A DNA stretch of 64,000 nt from Mantamonas sphyraenae. Lineage: Eukaryota; CRuMs; Mantamonadidae. Shown one piece after another: positions 39,444 through 49,503 of the stretch. A model generated the notes under the pieces. The model saw only the letters and a list, made by a program, of their open reading frames with translations. It made no database searches and was not told the origin of the DNA. The number at the start of each line of letters is the position of its first letter. The first letter of the stretch is position 1. Where the stretch lies: assembly GCA_026936335.1 (NCBI GenBank), contig JAPMXV010000075.1, forward strand, positions 1 to 64,000. The letters are read 5' to 3'. The translations under genes and the position numbers were made by a program.

Positions 39444-40988
39444 ATGCATCCAGCATCGGCAAGTGACAAAACGCCATGGTTGTTGTCCTCCCCAATGCGC
39501 CATCACCCGTCCGCCTCCCCACCCTTGGATGACGATGACGATGACGACGGAGTGTCCACGCGGATTACGATCTCCCTCGACAATGACAACGACGACGCCC
39601 CACACAGCCTTCTCCTGTCCCTTCCCATCGAAGTGATGGACAGGATAGGAGGCTTCTTGGACCACGCTTCCCTCATGCGCCTGAGTGAGACCTGTCGTCG
39701 CATGCATGCCGTTGTGCAGCGTCCAGAAACCTACCGTCGTCTTCTCCTCGAGCTCGACCTTGCCACCGACCGTCGTGAAGCACACACCCTGGATCTGGAT
39801 GCCTATCCCAAGGACATGTGGGACTATCGACGTGACCTTCTGCTGCGTGTGTTGCTCCAGCGTCGCCACGGCCCTGTGCCCAGGCAAGACAACGTCCGCT
39901 TGACAATTGCCGAGAATGACCAGTGTTCCCAGTACGCCTACAATGCAGAAATGGCACAATGGCATCCCATGCGAGAGGTGGTGCTGTTCAAGTCGTCCAA
40001 CGATGTGCACAAGTTGCGTCAGACGTACCAGACGCTGGTCGAAGCCACAGGTCCGATTTCCCGGGAAGTGCACATGGCATACGAGGCATTCTACACAGCA
40101 GAGATGCAACACAAGGTGGCATGGGATCATATAACCATGTGGCAGCCCTTCAGGGCAGGCTGTGTTGCAGCCGGAGCTGTGTCGACGCTCCTGTTTCCCA
40201 TCACCGTCCTTCTCGCTGCGCTTTCGCTGGGAGACATCATTTATGTGCACCCTGTGGCATTCTATGTCCTTGTCTGTGCCTATATTGTTCTGTTCCCCAC
40301 GCTGTCGTGGTATGGCGAGCCTGTGGTGATTGGCATCGGCGTGTTTTACTCCACCATGTGGGTGTTGCTCTTTGCCACCTTTCTCCCTCTGAGCACATCT
40401 CTGTGGTTCACCATGGTGGCCATCTTTACCACCCTTTGCATAGGGTTTGGTGGTGTGTGCATGCTGATCCTATCCTTGTTTGGCATGGTTGCCAAGCTGT
40501 GCTGGCCAGACATGCTCCCTGATCGCGATTTGGCACCCAACCTTGCCATCCACACGTGGTTCTCTCTCCTTGGTGTCCGCATAATGATGGTCTACTTGGG
40601 TGCCGGTGTGCAGTGGGCGATTATTCCTGCAGCTCTGTCGCTGGTGGCTGTGCCTGTGATTGCCCTGCGGAAAAGGCGCATGGATCACCCACCCACCTAC
40701 CATGCCATTGTGTTCTACATGATGCCATTCGACCTGTCGATCAGTGTCCAATATCTGGTGTCGATCACCGGGGTGCATCTCTCTGTGCCCATGCAACTGT
40801 TGCCACTGCTGCTCCCGTGCCTCCATTGGCCCATTGCCTCATCCCTCTTTGCCGGCTACACCTTTGTTGGACATGCCATGGAGAGTCTGCACTTTCGCAC
40901 CCGCATGGGCATGCGATTCCCCACCGTGGATGATGTGCGAGTGTGGTGGGCAACGCGAAACGCAATCGCAACCAACCCCCTAACTTAA
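39444..40988 (+). CDS. F-box protein with polytopic membrane region, array copy 2
   Basis: A single exon encodes 514 residues from the ATG at 39444 (MHPASASDKTPW). An acidic leader (poly-Asp, about 29-35) is followed by the F-box at about 57-105 (LLSLPIEVMDRIGGFLDHAS, LMRLSETCRRMHAVVQRPET) and the array-specific DMWDYRRDLLLRVLLQRRHG. From about residue 230 there are 8-9 hydrophobic segments with few charges. It is the only copy of the three without an apparent frame break. The architecture suggests a membrane-embedded SCF substrate receptor, by inference. The neighbouring copies lie 9 and 14 bp away. Confidence 0.78.
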   Translation: MHPASASDKTPWLLSSPMRHHPSASPPLDDDDDDDGVSTRITISLDNDNDDAPHSLLLSLPIEVMDRIGGFLDHASLMRLSETCRRMHAVVQRPETYRRLLLELDLATDRREAHTLDLDAYPKDMWDYRRDLLLRVLLQRRHGPVPRQDNVRLTIAENDQCSQYAYNAEMAQWHPMREVVLFKSSNDVHKLRQTYQTLVEATGPISREVHMAYEAFYTAEMQHKVAWDHITMWQPFRAGCVAAGAVSTLLFPITVLLAALSLGDIIYVHPVAFYVLVCAYIVLFPTLSWYGEPVVIGIGVFYSTMWVLLFATFLPLSTSLWFTMVAIFTTLCIGFGGVCMLILSLFGMVAKLCWPDMLPDRDLAPNLAIHTWFSLLGVRIMMVYLGAGVQWAIIPAALSLVAVPVIALRKRRMDHPPTYHAIVFYMMPFDLSISVQYLVSITGVHLSVPMQLLPLLLPCLHWPIASSLFAGYTFVGHAMESLHFRTRMGMRFPTVDDVRVWWATRNAIATNPLT

Positions 40989-41002
40989 ACCGAATTAAAC
41001 CA

Positions 41003-42533
41003 ATGTATCGAAGGCTGTCATCGTCCGACAGCCCATCCGAGGCGGTGTTGGACATGGTGCGTGAGCGATATGCCACTTCCGGGTCCTGGTGGTCGCATCT
41101 GGAGCCGTCGGAGGACGACCGAGAGCACAGCCTCCTGCAGCTGCCCACAGAGGTGGTGGACAGGATAGGAGGCTTCTTGGACGACGCTTCCCTCATGCGA
41201 TTGAGTCAAACCTGTCGTCGGTTGCATGCCATTGTGCAACGGCCCGAAACGTACCGACGGCTGGTGAGCAACCTGCACACAGACCCCAAGGACACACATG
41301 ACATGCGTGTGCGTTTGGATGAATACGACCATGAGGTGTGGGATGCAAGACGTGACCTGTTGGTGCGTGTGTTGCGCATCCAACGCCACGGTGGAGTGGC
41401 AGAAGAGGACCCCGAAGATGTGGAGCAGCAGCAACCTGGCGCCCCCGTGCCTCCGCTCCCGTCCCACGTCCACCTGTTGCCCGAAGAGGAGCGGGAATGC
41501 AATCGAATGGGATTCCTCAACGAGAGGAAAGACACACAGGAGGCCCAATTGAAAGCCATGGAGGCAGGGGACGACGATGTTCGGTTTGCGATACATCTCC
41601 CTTTTCCTCCACTACAAATCCATCCGGATGGAATTGGATGACACTGCACTTCGTCTACAGGACCCACGTGAGCAGCAAAGGATAGCATGGGATCACCTGA
41701 CCCTGTGGAGCAGGTGGCGGTTGGCCCAACTCCTCTTTGCCTTCCTGGTGGTGCTTCTGGGACCCGTGAACTACGTTCTCTTTCTCATCCATCTGTACGA
41801 TGCCACCGTTCCCATCGTCGCCTCTGTCCTCACCGTGCTTGTCCTCGCGTACATTGCGTTGGCAGGATTGTGTTTTTGGATGATCTCCTCGCGGACCATC
41901 TTCCGTGGATTCTCCTTTGGTGTCGTGTGGGGATTGGGCTCGGCGGTGGCATTCATGAGTGTGAACTTCATCGTGTTGGGCTTTTCCACGTCGATTAACC
42001 TGCCCATGTTCATCATCGCACGCATCTGTGTGGCCCTCTCCATTCTGTTTGTGCTCCTGCGCTCCTTCATCGCCATGGTGTTTGCTCTCATCACACGACG
42101 TGGTCCCTGGTTTGAGATTGATCCATCGTTGGTGTTGTGGTGTGCCACACGCTTCACCAACCTGCTCCTGGAACTCGCCGATGTCGATGCCATCCTGTCT
42201 GCCATCCCCATCCTCATCGCCATCCCCAGTGTGCCCATCCTCGCCTATGTGCGCACTCGCATGGCCAGCAAGGCCCTTCGTACCGCCATTTTGGCGTATT
42301 TGCTCCCTGCTGATGTGGCCTTTGCGCTGCACACCGTGACACGATTTTGGAACACCTCGGTGATCCTGACCACGCTTCCCCTCCTTGTGACAGTGGCACA
42401 CCACACACACCTCATGTTCAACGTGGTCACTCTCCAATGGATCAATCAGATGCACCATCGCAATCGCCACCGAATGGCATGGCGCAGTCCACGCTGGGCG
42501 GATCTCCGTGCCGTATTCTGTGCCCTCGCGTGA
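41003..42533 (+). CDS. F-box protein with polytopic membrane region, array copy 3 (frame break)
   Basis: The frame from the ATG at 41003 (MYRRLSSSDSPSEAV) contains the F-box (LLQLPTEVVDRIGGFLDDAS, LMRLSQTCRRLHAIVQRPET) and the EVWDARRDLLVRVLRIQRHG motif, then ends at 41641. The homologous continuation (MFGLRYISLFLHYKSIRMEL, then IAWDHLTLWSRW and about eight hydrophobic helices) is in the +1 frame from about 41577 to the stop at 42533. Comparison with copy 1 (EDDMLRSVYIGL) places the break at 41571-41577 in a GACGACGATG tract, as if one G were extra. With the shift the product is about 509 residues. Either an assembly indel or a recent lesion; both halves are well conserved. Confidence 0.68.
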
Positions 42534-42665
42534 CCCACAAACACCAAAGGGAAGCAGGGACAATGCATCCACCCACCCGAGTACGGTCTCTATACACAAC
42601 AAACACACATGAGTGCATCCACATCCCATGGTCAAATACATTTCGCCGTCTGTTCCCACGCCACG

Positions 42666-43016
42666 TCATTCGTCGTCGCTGCGCTCTTTCCCATGGCGCC
42701 CTCGTCGCCCACGTCGGGACCTTGCCTTCCAAAACTCGTCGTCATCGTCAACCTTGATACCTGCACCACGCTCCAGCACACCCTCGTGCTTGCTGGTGTC
42801 CTCCAACATGAGGAAAATGCCCGGACGTTTCTCGGCCTGGTTCTTGGCGCCTCGCAACACCTCGGCGCCCCAGTTGTCCAGCAGCTCGATGCCCCTACGC
42901 ACCGTGCGGTTGCGCACGGCGTTGTGACGCAACACAATCCCATGCAGACGGCTCACAGCCGCCAGACTCGTGGCCACCAGGCTCACATCAATTGCTGCGT
43001 GCACCCATCCAATCAT
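42666..43016 (-). CDS. DUF1748-like small protein with charged tail
   Basis: A single exon encodes 116 residues from the ATG at 43016. The first 50 residues (MIGWVHAAIDVSLVATSLAA, VSRLHGI) look like the hydrophobic start of the DUF1748 family, small proteins of fungi and protists of about 75-80 residues; the following NRTVRRGIELLDNWGAEVL fits its C-terminal helix. The last 60 residues are an extension with acidic (KVDDDDEFW) and then Arg-rich (KARSRRGRRGRHGKER) stretches. Function of the family is unknown; possible membrane or mitochondrial association is inferred from the hydrophobic N-terminus. It diverges from the next gene over 86 bp and converges with F-box copy 3 over 132 bp. Confidence 0.55.
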   Translation of the reverse strand: MIGWVHAAIDVSLVATSLAAVSRLHGIVLRHNAVRNRTVRRGIELLDNWGAEVLRGAKNQAEKRPGIFLMLEDTSKHEGVLERGAGIKVDDDDEFWKARSRRGRRGRHGKERSDDE

Positions 43017-43102
43017 TTTCGTGTGTGTTTGTGTTGCGTTGGGTTTTTGAGTTGGCCCCCCCACGCCGACACACACACACACACACATTCATCATCATCA
43101 TC
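43017..43102. promoter_or_regulatory. 86-bp divergent spacer with CA repeat
   Basis: This stretch lies between the start codons of the DUF1748-like gene (minus) and the unknown 416-residue protein (plus). It contains a (CA)n run at about 43068-43087 and an ATC/CAT run directly before the plus-strand start. Any promoter must be compact or shared. Confidence 0.4.
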
Positions 43103-44353
43103 ATGCCCACGGGGTTGTTTGTGCATATCGACCACCTGAGCTTTGCCTGTGTGGTGGAACCGTCGTGGTCAGTGGTGGAATGGATGCATCAGGTGACTCA
43201 CATGGTCAAAAGCCGAAGCGACGGCCGGCTGCAACTCTCTCGGGTGCTCTCCCTCGATGTGCTGGACGCCGACGACACAACCCTCCACACCTACCCATGG
43301 AACACCCTCAAACAAAGCGAATTCACTCTTGACCTGCTGTTGTCCGATGTGCAGCGGTTGGGGCGGGCCCACGACGAGGACGACGCCGCCGTCGAGGCCA
43401 CACTGGGGCCTCCTTCCTTCCGCCTCAACACCATCACCAAAGGCAGTGTCCTCACCGACGCAGACACACCACTGTCCCAACTCGACAGCGACCAACTGTT
43501 GGAACATCAGTTGTACACCGTGTTGTCATCAGCCACGTCCTCGTCCCCAACGCCAACCACAGACACAACTCCAGCCAAACTCACCACATCCTCATCCTCC
43601 TCATCCTCATCCTCATCCGCATCCTCTCATCTTCGCCCCGCCTCCACCACAGCCGATTCCACAGCAACACCGTCGAGTGTGGTGAGCGAAGACCGTGCGC
43701 AGCTGCGGGAAACCGGACGGGCATTGGAAGGCGAGTCGCGCACAGCCACGGCAGCACTGTTTGACGAACTGGACAAGCAGATGCTGTCCAATGAGCTCCT
43801 TTCCACTGCCACAGAGATTCCCATTGAGGATGAGGCAGCACAGGCGTTTTGGTGGTCTGCGTTTGCTCAACCGGTGTTGGATGCCCAGCAGCAAGGCCAC
43901 CAGGTGGCATCCACTGTCCGCTGGAACGAATTCCAAGAGGCAGCATTGGCACAGGAGTCCCTTCATATCACACAGGAGCTGTTGGAGGGCATCAAACCCT
44001 TGTTGGTGGACATGCACGACTTTGGCAAACATTCCCAGGTGTCCACATCGGCCATGGATGCGTTTTGCCACCTGTTTGGAGGTTGGTCCAGCGAGTCGGT
44101 GGAAACGGCCGCATCCATGTTTCAGTACGACTGGTTCCTTGCCTATTGCACAGACAAGACGGCCTTGCAACGGTTGCAGACCATGCCGGACGAGGCTGCT
44201 GTCGTCCACCTCTCCTTCAAGCACCCACACCAGTTCATCGTCCTGTTTTGGGAGGACTTTGACGAGGAGGTGCCTGTGGCTGAGCGTGTGGCACGCAAGG
44301 CTCGCACTCCAAAGCTGGCTCGCATGCTGGAGATGGTGGAGGATGCCCAATGA
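43103..44353 (+). CDS. Unknown protein with possible divergent SH2-like segment
   Basis: A single exon encodes 416 residues from the ATG at 43103 (MPTGLFVHIDHLSF), the first in-frame ATG after the promoter repeat. The N-terminal 160 residues are mixed alpha/beta; a Pro/Thr/Ser-rich linker with poly-Ser occupies about 165-195; the C-terminal 210 residues are mostly helical. Near the end, FQYDWFLAYCTDKTALQRL, EAAVVHLSFKHPHQFIVLFW has the spacing of an SH2 fold, but the position of the phosphotyrosine-binding Arg appears to be His, so binding would be doubtful. I cannot assign a family with confidence. A STAT-like or adaptor role is speculation. The FAN1 gene follows 116 bp downstream. Confidence 0.7.
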   Translation: MPTGLFVHIDHLSFACVVEPSWSVVEWMHQVTHMVKSRSDGRLQLSRVLSLDVLDADDTTLHTYPWNTLKQSEFTLDLLLSDVQRLGRAHDEDDAAVEATLGPPSFRLNTITKGSVLTDADTPLSQLDSDQLLEHQLYTVLSSATSSSPTPTTDTTPAKLTTSSSSSSSSSSASSHLRPASTTADSTATPSSVVSEDRAQLRETGRALEGESRTATAALFDELDKQMLSNELLSTATEIPIEDEAAQAFWWSAFAQPVLDAQQQGHQVASTVRWNEFQEAALAQESLHITQELLEGIKPLLVDMHDFGKHSQVSTSAMDAFCHLFGGWSSESVETAASMFQYDWFLAYCTDKTALQRLQTMPDEAAVVHLSFKHPHQFIVLFWEDFDEEVPVAERVARKARTPKLARMLEMVEDAQ

Positions 44354-44469
44354 AACCCAAAGTTTTTCCCCACTCGCACACCGTCTTGTGTGCCTCTGTG
44401 CCTGTGTGTGTGTGTGTGGTGTGTGGATGGGGTGTGGGTGTCTCTTACACACAACGTGCGTGGTTTGTA

Positions 44470-46971
44470 ATGACAAAGCGTGGTCCGTCGCCCTTCCCTT
44501 GGGCTGTGGAGAGTTCCCGGGAATCCAAACGACAACGGATCGACCTCGCAGACGACAACGAAGCATACTCCTCGTCGTCCTCACCCACACATCAACCCTA
44601 CTACCTGCGCACCTTTCACACCATGCTCGACTCGGTACATGACACCCATGCCCACCTGCTGCTGGCCAGCGAGCAACATCTGCGCTCTGTGTTCGGCTCC
44701 CTCCCTCGCGACGCACAAGCCCTCTTTGTACGCCTCTACCAACGCAAGGGGCCCCTCTTTCGCACTTCTCAACTCGCCTATGATGACCTTGACCTACCAC
44801 AGGCCATCCATCACCTCTGCGAATCAGGCCTCGCCTCCCTCGTCACGTACCTGGACCCGGAACTGAGTGCGACCCCCCGCGAGAGTGATCAGGACGCAGA
44901 CGAAGACGCAGACGAGGAGGACGATGACGACAAAGACACGGCGGCCGACGACGATAGAGACGAGACGCACGCCCTTCTGCTGGGCATGCTGGACACCCTA
45001 CGAGCACACGAACTGCGTGCGTATGCAGACAAGTTCCGTGTGCGAGGCGCCTCGGGCTCCCGTACCGCAGTGCTTGCCGCGGTGGTGAAGCAGCTGCGGT
45101 CGGCACACGCACGCAAGGGGATATTTGGGCAGATGAGAATGAGCAGCAGCAGCAGCAACGAGTCTGCTGGTGGGCTGCAAAGACGGTATGCCAAGGAGTT
45201 GCACGCGTTGGGAGGCCCCTGCCTTGTGCTGGGGGAGCACGTGTTGCGCTACCTGCACCGTGTACAGATGCTGTTCCATTTGCACGACATACCGCAGTAT
45301 TCGTACCACAATCCCAGCAACAACAGTCTGACCTCGCTGATTTTGGTGGACATTGGTCGTCGTGCGTTTGCCCGCTACACGGTCACACGCACCCACCCCA
45401 TCTTCCACTCACGTGCCGACTTGTTGCACTACGAGCGCGCCTGTGCATACCAACAGGACATGGAGATGCTGTGCATGGACTTTAAGGCCGCCAGCAGTGA
45501 CGACGAGCAGCTCGCTGCCATCCTCGGCCTCTACCATCACGCACGCTCTCAGCTGCTCCACTGCACACGTGCCATCGCACAGGGCACCATGCCCACTGCC
45601 CTTCACCCATACATGAAACGCTTCACTCCGGGATGGGCGTACACAAGCATCATCCATCACGCCGTGGGTGTCCTGGAGAAACTCAAGCGATACCACGAGG
45701 CCGTCGAGGCACTGCACTTGCTGCTCATGCCTGTGACCACCCAGCCCTTCCGTCCGCTGAAGCGTGGACACTGGTGGACTCGCCTGGTCATCAACCACGC
45801 ACACATTGGCAGCGATCCCACACACCTCATCGAACTTTGCTCACGTGCCCTCGACGATCCTCACGTCCACCCGCATTGCTCGTCACGCCGCGCCCTCGAA
45901 CGCAGGCTGGTCAAGTTGCACTGCAAAACCAAATCCGATCCACCCCTCGTGCTCATGCAGGAGCACACCGTGCCCGAAACACTCATCCACGCACCCCTCA
46001 AGACAAAGGTCACCGGTCGCAAGAGTGTCTTTCAGCTGCCCACACACCTCCTGGACGATCCACGCGTGCGCGACTTTCTCACCCACTCTGCAGACCAAGA
46101 CATGGACAACAACGAGCTCATCCCAACCCAGATGGCCCAGATGCCACCCTCCTCATCCTCCTCATCCTCCTCATCCTCCTCATCGCGACGCATCATACAC
46201 ACCGTGCTGGGCGATCAACATCACTGCAGCGTAGAAACCCTGGCCCTTTGTCATTACATCCACGAGGGCTGGGACAACGGCGTCCACTGCGAAGGTGCCG
46301 TGTACAGACACCTCTTTGTCCTCCTCATGTGGGATGTCATCTTTGCCCCCATTCCAGACGTCTTTATGACCCCGTACCAGTATGCCCCTGTCGATTTGTA
46401 CACAGAAGCCTTCTACCCGGCACGCGAGGCCCTCATCGAGGCCCAGCTGCAACGCATCCGCGACGGCCAGGCCCCACAGATCATACAGACCTGCTGCAAC
46501 ACAAACTACGGCTGCATGGCCATCGGTGTCAATTGGGAACGTTGGCCTCTCGATGACATCCTCACCATTGCCAACGGCATGGGTGGGGAAGCCCTCGCTG
46601 GGATCTGCCACACCCTCTGTGTAAATGTGCGTGATCAATGTCAAAGTGCAAAGAGGGCGCCATGGCCATGGTGCTTTTTGTGTTGTTCTTCATTCGTTGC
46701 TGACACACGGTGTGCATCACCCCTTCCGAATTGCTCCATGCTCAATTTGGCACCACAGTTTAAAGAGTGGAGTGGCGGCTTGCCCGACCTGTTGTTGTGG
46801 AAAACCGACCCGGATACAGGAGAGGCTGCTGTGCTTGCGGCCGAGGTCAAAGGCCCACGTGATAGACTCATGGAACGTCAACGAGACTGGTTGCAGATCT
46901 TGCTGCGGTCGGGCCTCAACACAGAGCTGTGTCTCGTGTCAGAGGAGGGTCATCAGGGTGAGGACGAATGA
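44470..46971 (+). CDS. FAN1: FAN1 structure-specific nuclease (VRR-NUC)
   Basis: Two exons are inferred, 44470-46626 and 46759-46971, giving about 789 residues. The 132-bp intron (GTGCGT donor, CACCACAG acceptor) has no stop and is in frame; removing it restores the family spacing ICHTLCVN-FKEWSGGLPDL. The N-terminus has a basic KRQR patch. A winged-helix/SAP-like region (LRAHELRAYADKFRVRG, about 160-215) and TPR-like helices precede the VRR-NUC domain. Catalytic PD-(D/E)xK residues are visible as GLPDLLLW and AAEVKGPRDRL, with the upstream acidic residue expected in DLYTEAFYPAR. FAN1 cleaves 5' flaps near interstrand crosslinks and acts with FANCD2/FANCI in animals. No UBZ finger is seen at the N-terminus, as in fungal forms. 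An acidic insert (about 140-160) and poly-Ser (46146-46185) are lineage-specific. Confidence 0.92.
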   Translation: MTKRGPSPFPWAVESSRESKRQRIDLADDNEAYSSSSSPTHQPYYLRTFHTMLDSVHDTHAHLLLASEQHLRSVFGSLPRDAQALFVRLYQRKGPLFRTSQLAYDDLDLPQAIHHLCESGLASLVTYLDPELSATPRESDQDADEDADEEDDDDKDTAADDDRDETHALLLGMLDTLRAHELRAYADKFRVRGASGSRTAVLAAVVKQLRSAHARKGIFGQMRMSSSSSNESAGGLQRRYAKELHALGGPCLVLGEHVLRYLHRVQMLFHLHDIPQYSYHNPSNNSLTSLILVDIGRRAFARYTVTRTHPIFHSRADLLHYERACAYQQDMEMLCMDFKAASSDDEQLAAILGLYHHARSQLLHCTRAIAQGTMPTALHPYMKRFTPGWAYTSIIHHAVGVLEKLKRYHEAVEALHLLLMPVTTQPFRPLKRGHWWTRLVINHAHIGSDPTHLIELCSRALDDPHVHPHCSSRRALERRLVKLHCKTKSDPPLVLMQEHTVPETLIHAPLKTKVTGRKSVFQLPTHLLDDPRVRDFLTHSADQDMDNNELIPTQMAQMPPSSSSSSSSSSSSRRIIHTVLGDQHHCSVETLALCHYIHEGWDNGVHCEGAVYRHLFVLLMWDVIFAPIPDVFMTPYQYAPVDLYTEAFYPAREALIEAQLQRIRDGQAPQIIQTCCNTNYGCMAIGVNWERWPLDDILTIANGMGGEALAGICHTLCVNVRDQCQSAKRAPWPWCFLCCSSFVADTRCASPLPNCSMLNLAPQFKEWSGGLPDLLLWKTDPDTGEAAVLAAEVKGPRDRLMERQRDWLQILLRSGLNTELCLVSEEGHQGEDE

Positions 46972-47057
46972 ACACATCCTTGTGTGCATGATTGTGTGCT
47001 CACGAGCTGAGCTCGCGCAGCTGCGCAACCCACACCAGTCCAACCGCGCTTCTCCCA

Positions 47058-49469
47058 ATGTCGTCCATGCAAAATCGTCTGCGTAGCATCCAACGGGCTT
47101 ACACACACGTCCGTGGCAGCCTCACGGGCGTCTCCTTTCTCTCCTCCAATGGCAAAACACGTGTGCTCAGCGGCAACGCCATCACCGTCATCGTCAGCTT
47201 TGCTCTCTCCAGTACGCCCGTTCACCTTGTTCCCCTTGCACCCACCCATCGCCTTATCTCCTCACTGACACACCCATCCGTGCGCTTCCATACCTCACCC
47301 AGCCTCGCAAACGTCCGAACCGCTGCTGATTCTCATCCGCCGAGCTGATCCCCAACGTGACGACGACCTCTACTTCTCCGACCTGAGGATAGAAGTATGT
47401 GCCACAGTACCACTCGTCACCCCGTTGTACACACACACACACACACCTCTCTCTCTCTCTCTTCTCTGCCCCTTCAACCAGCGCACGCTCGCTTTCCGGC
47501 GCGCAAACCCTTGCCAGATTCCTGATGACTCACCGCGGTGTGTTCCCGGTCCCCGTTTCCCCACACAGGTGGAAGAGTGCACCTTTGTCATTCAAACACA
47601 AGCGAAACAAAAGGTGGCCATCAACGTGTGTGGCAATGCCCTTGTGCTCCAGCTCTCCTTCCTCACCTACAGCGACGTACGCTTCATCATAGCCCACCTC
47701 CCAACACATCTCGTCTCCCACAGCCTAGGCAACGTCGAACATGAGGGTGCGTTGTACCGTCCCACTTGCACACGTCTCCCTTTTCATTCCCTCGCTTCCC
47801 TAGTGTCGTTCGCATGCCCACCCACCTTGCCACTGCGGCATCCCTCTTTCGGAGGTGGTCCTTGTTCGAGCATTTTTGGGGATCGACTGACAATCCACGG
47901 GGCGACCCCTCAGAGACGACCATCAAGGCCTCTTCCGACGTGTTGGAACGTATGCAGAGCTGGGACGGCTACTGTCGCTTGCTCAAGGGCACCAAAAACA
48001 TTTCTGCGCCCTCGTCGGGGGGCAAAGGGACGACAACCTCCAACGCCAAAGCAAGTGCTTTTGAGCGCAAGCAATCGTTCAACAACGGTGTTCTTGGGTA
48101 CCAAACGTCAAACACACTGACAGGCACCCCAGCAGTAGGCAAACACGTCTTTGGCGTCAACGGCAGCATGCGCAACATCTCTGTGCCAAAGTTGAAACCC
48201 AGCACACGTGAAGGCGTGCCCGAGCCTCGGCACAGTGTCTCCTCCAACATGCATTTCGCCAACCTCAGCAGCAGCAGTAGCAGCAGCACAACATCCAGCA
48301 ACAAACCCTGGTCGGCACAGAAGGACAACACATATACGTCATCCTACTCGTCCTCAGCTGCTGGCAAAACACAAACCAACCTTCTCAGCTTCATGAACAA
48401 GGGCTCGGCCGCCAAGGACGAGGGAATCAAGAATCTGGGCAACACCTGTTACATGGGTGCCACTCTGCAATGCCTGCTTGCGTGCCGGTCGTTTGTGCAC
48501 CAACTTCGCGACGTGGTGCATCAACACAAAGACGTGTACCGTGCCACCTCGGTCACTCGCCGTCTGCTGAACCTTGACGACACACGCTCCGCCAATGGCT
48601 CCTGTGTGCTCGACCCCACCGCCTTCAAGGCCAGCGTTGTGGCAGAAGCACCTATGTTTGCAGGCTTTTCCCAGCAGGACGCCCACGAGTTTCTCACCAC
48701 CATCCTTGCCCTCCTCGTCGACGAGGGACTGCCTGTCGTGCGCAACGGAGGCTTTGAGCGAAAGGTAGTCTTTGCGAAGGACGACGCGGACGACGGGACG
48801 ACGACGACGACGACGATGACGATGGCACGAACAACGGGGACGGGCAGCAGCAGCTCACCCAGCCGCAACAGCCCGAACGCATTCACTACCTTTTGCCATG
48901 GCATGCCAATGTCGATCCCGTGCACGTGCACTTTGACATGGAGATGGAAGTGATGCTGGAGTGCGATGCGTGCGGCCACCAGCAACCCAAACACGAAATC
49001 TACCAGAACCTCAGCATCGAAATCCCAGAAACGGCAGAAACCAGCCAGCAGGGTCCATGGGACCTCACCTCCCTCCTTCGCCTGCACTTCCAATGTGAGC
49101 GAGTCGACTTTCGCTGCGAATCCTGCAAGAAGGACGGCGGCGTCAAGTCGGAACGGGTGTTGCACCTGCCACGCGTGCTCGTCATCCACATCAAGCGCTT
49201 CCTGTACGACCCCACCACCGTCTCGTACCGCAAGATGCGTGATCGAGTTCAGTATCCACTGCACCTCGACATGGCCTTTGCTCTGCAGCACGCGCCCAAA
49301 CCGGACAAACGGCAGCAGCCGCACGGCGACGATGCCATGGAGACAGAGTCCGCACATGGCGGTGATCAAGGCAAAGGCAATGACACCGATGACAATGATG
49401 ACGATGATGACATGACTGTACAGTATGTGGGTGCCTTGAAACCTGCCTCCCTGCCACCGAACCACGCTG

Positions 49470-49503
<34 letters not shown>

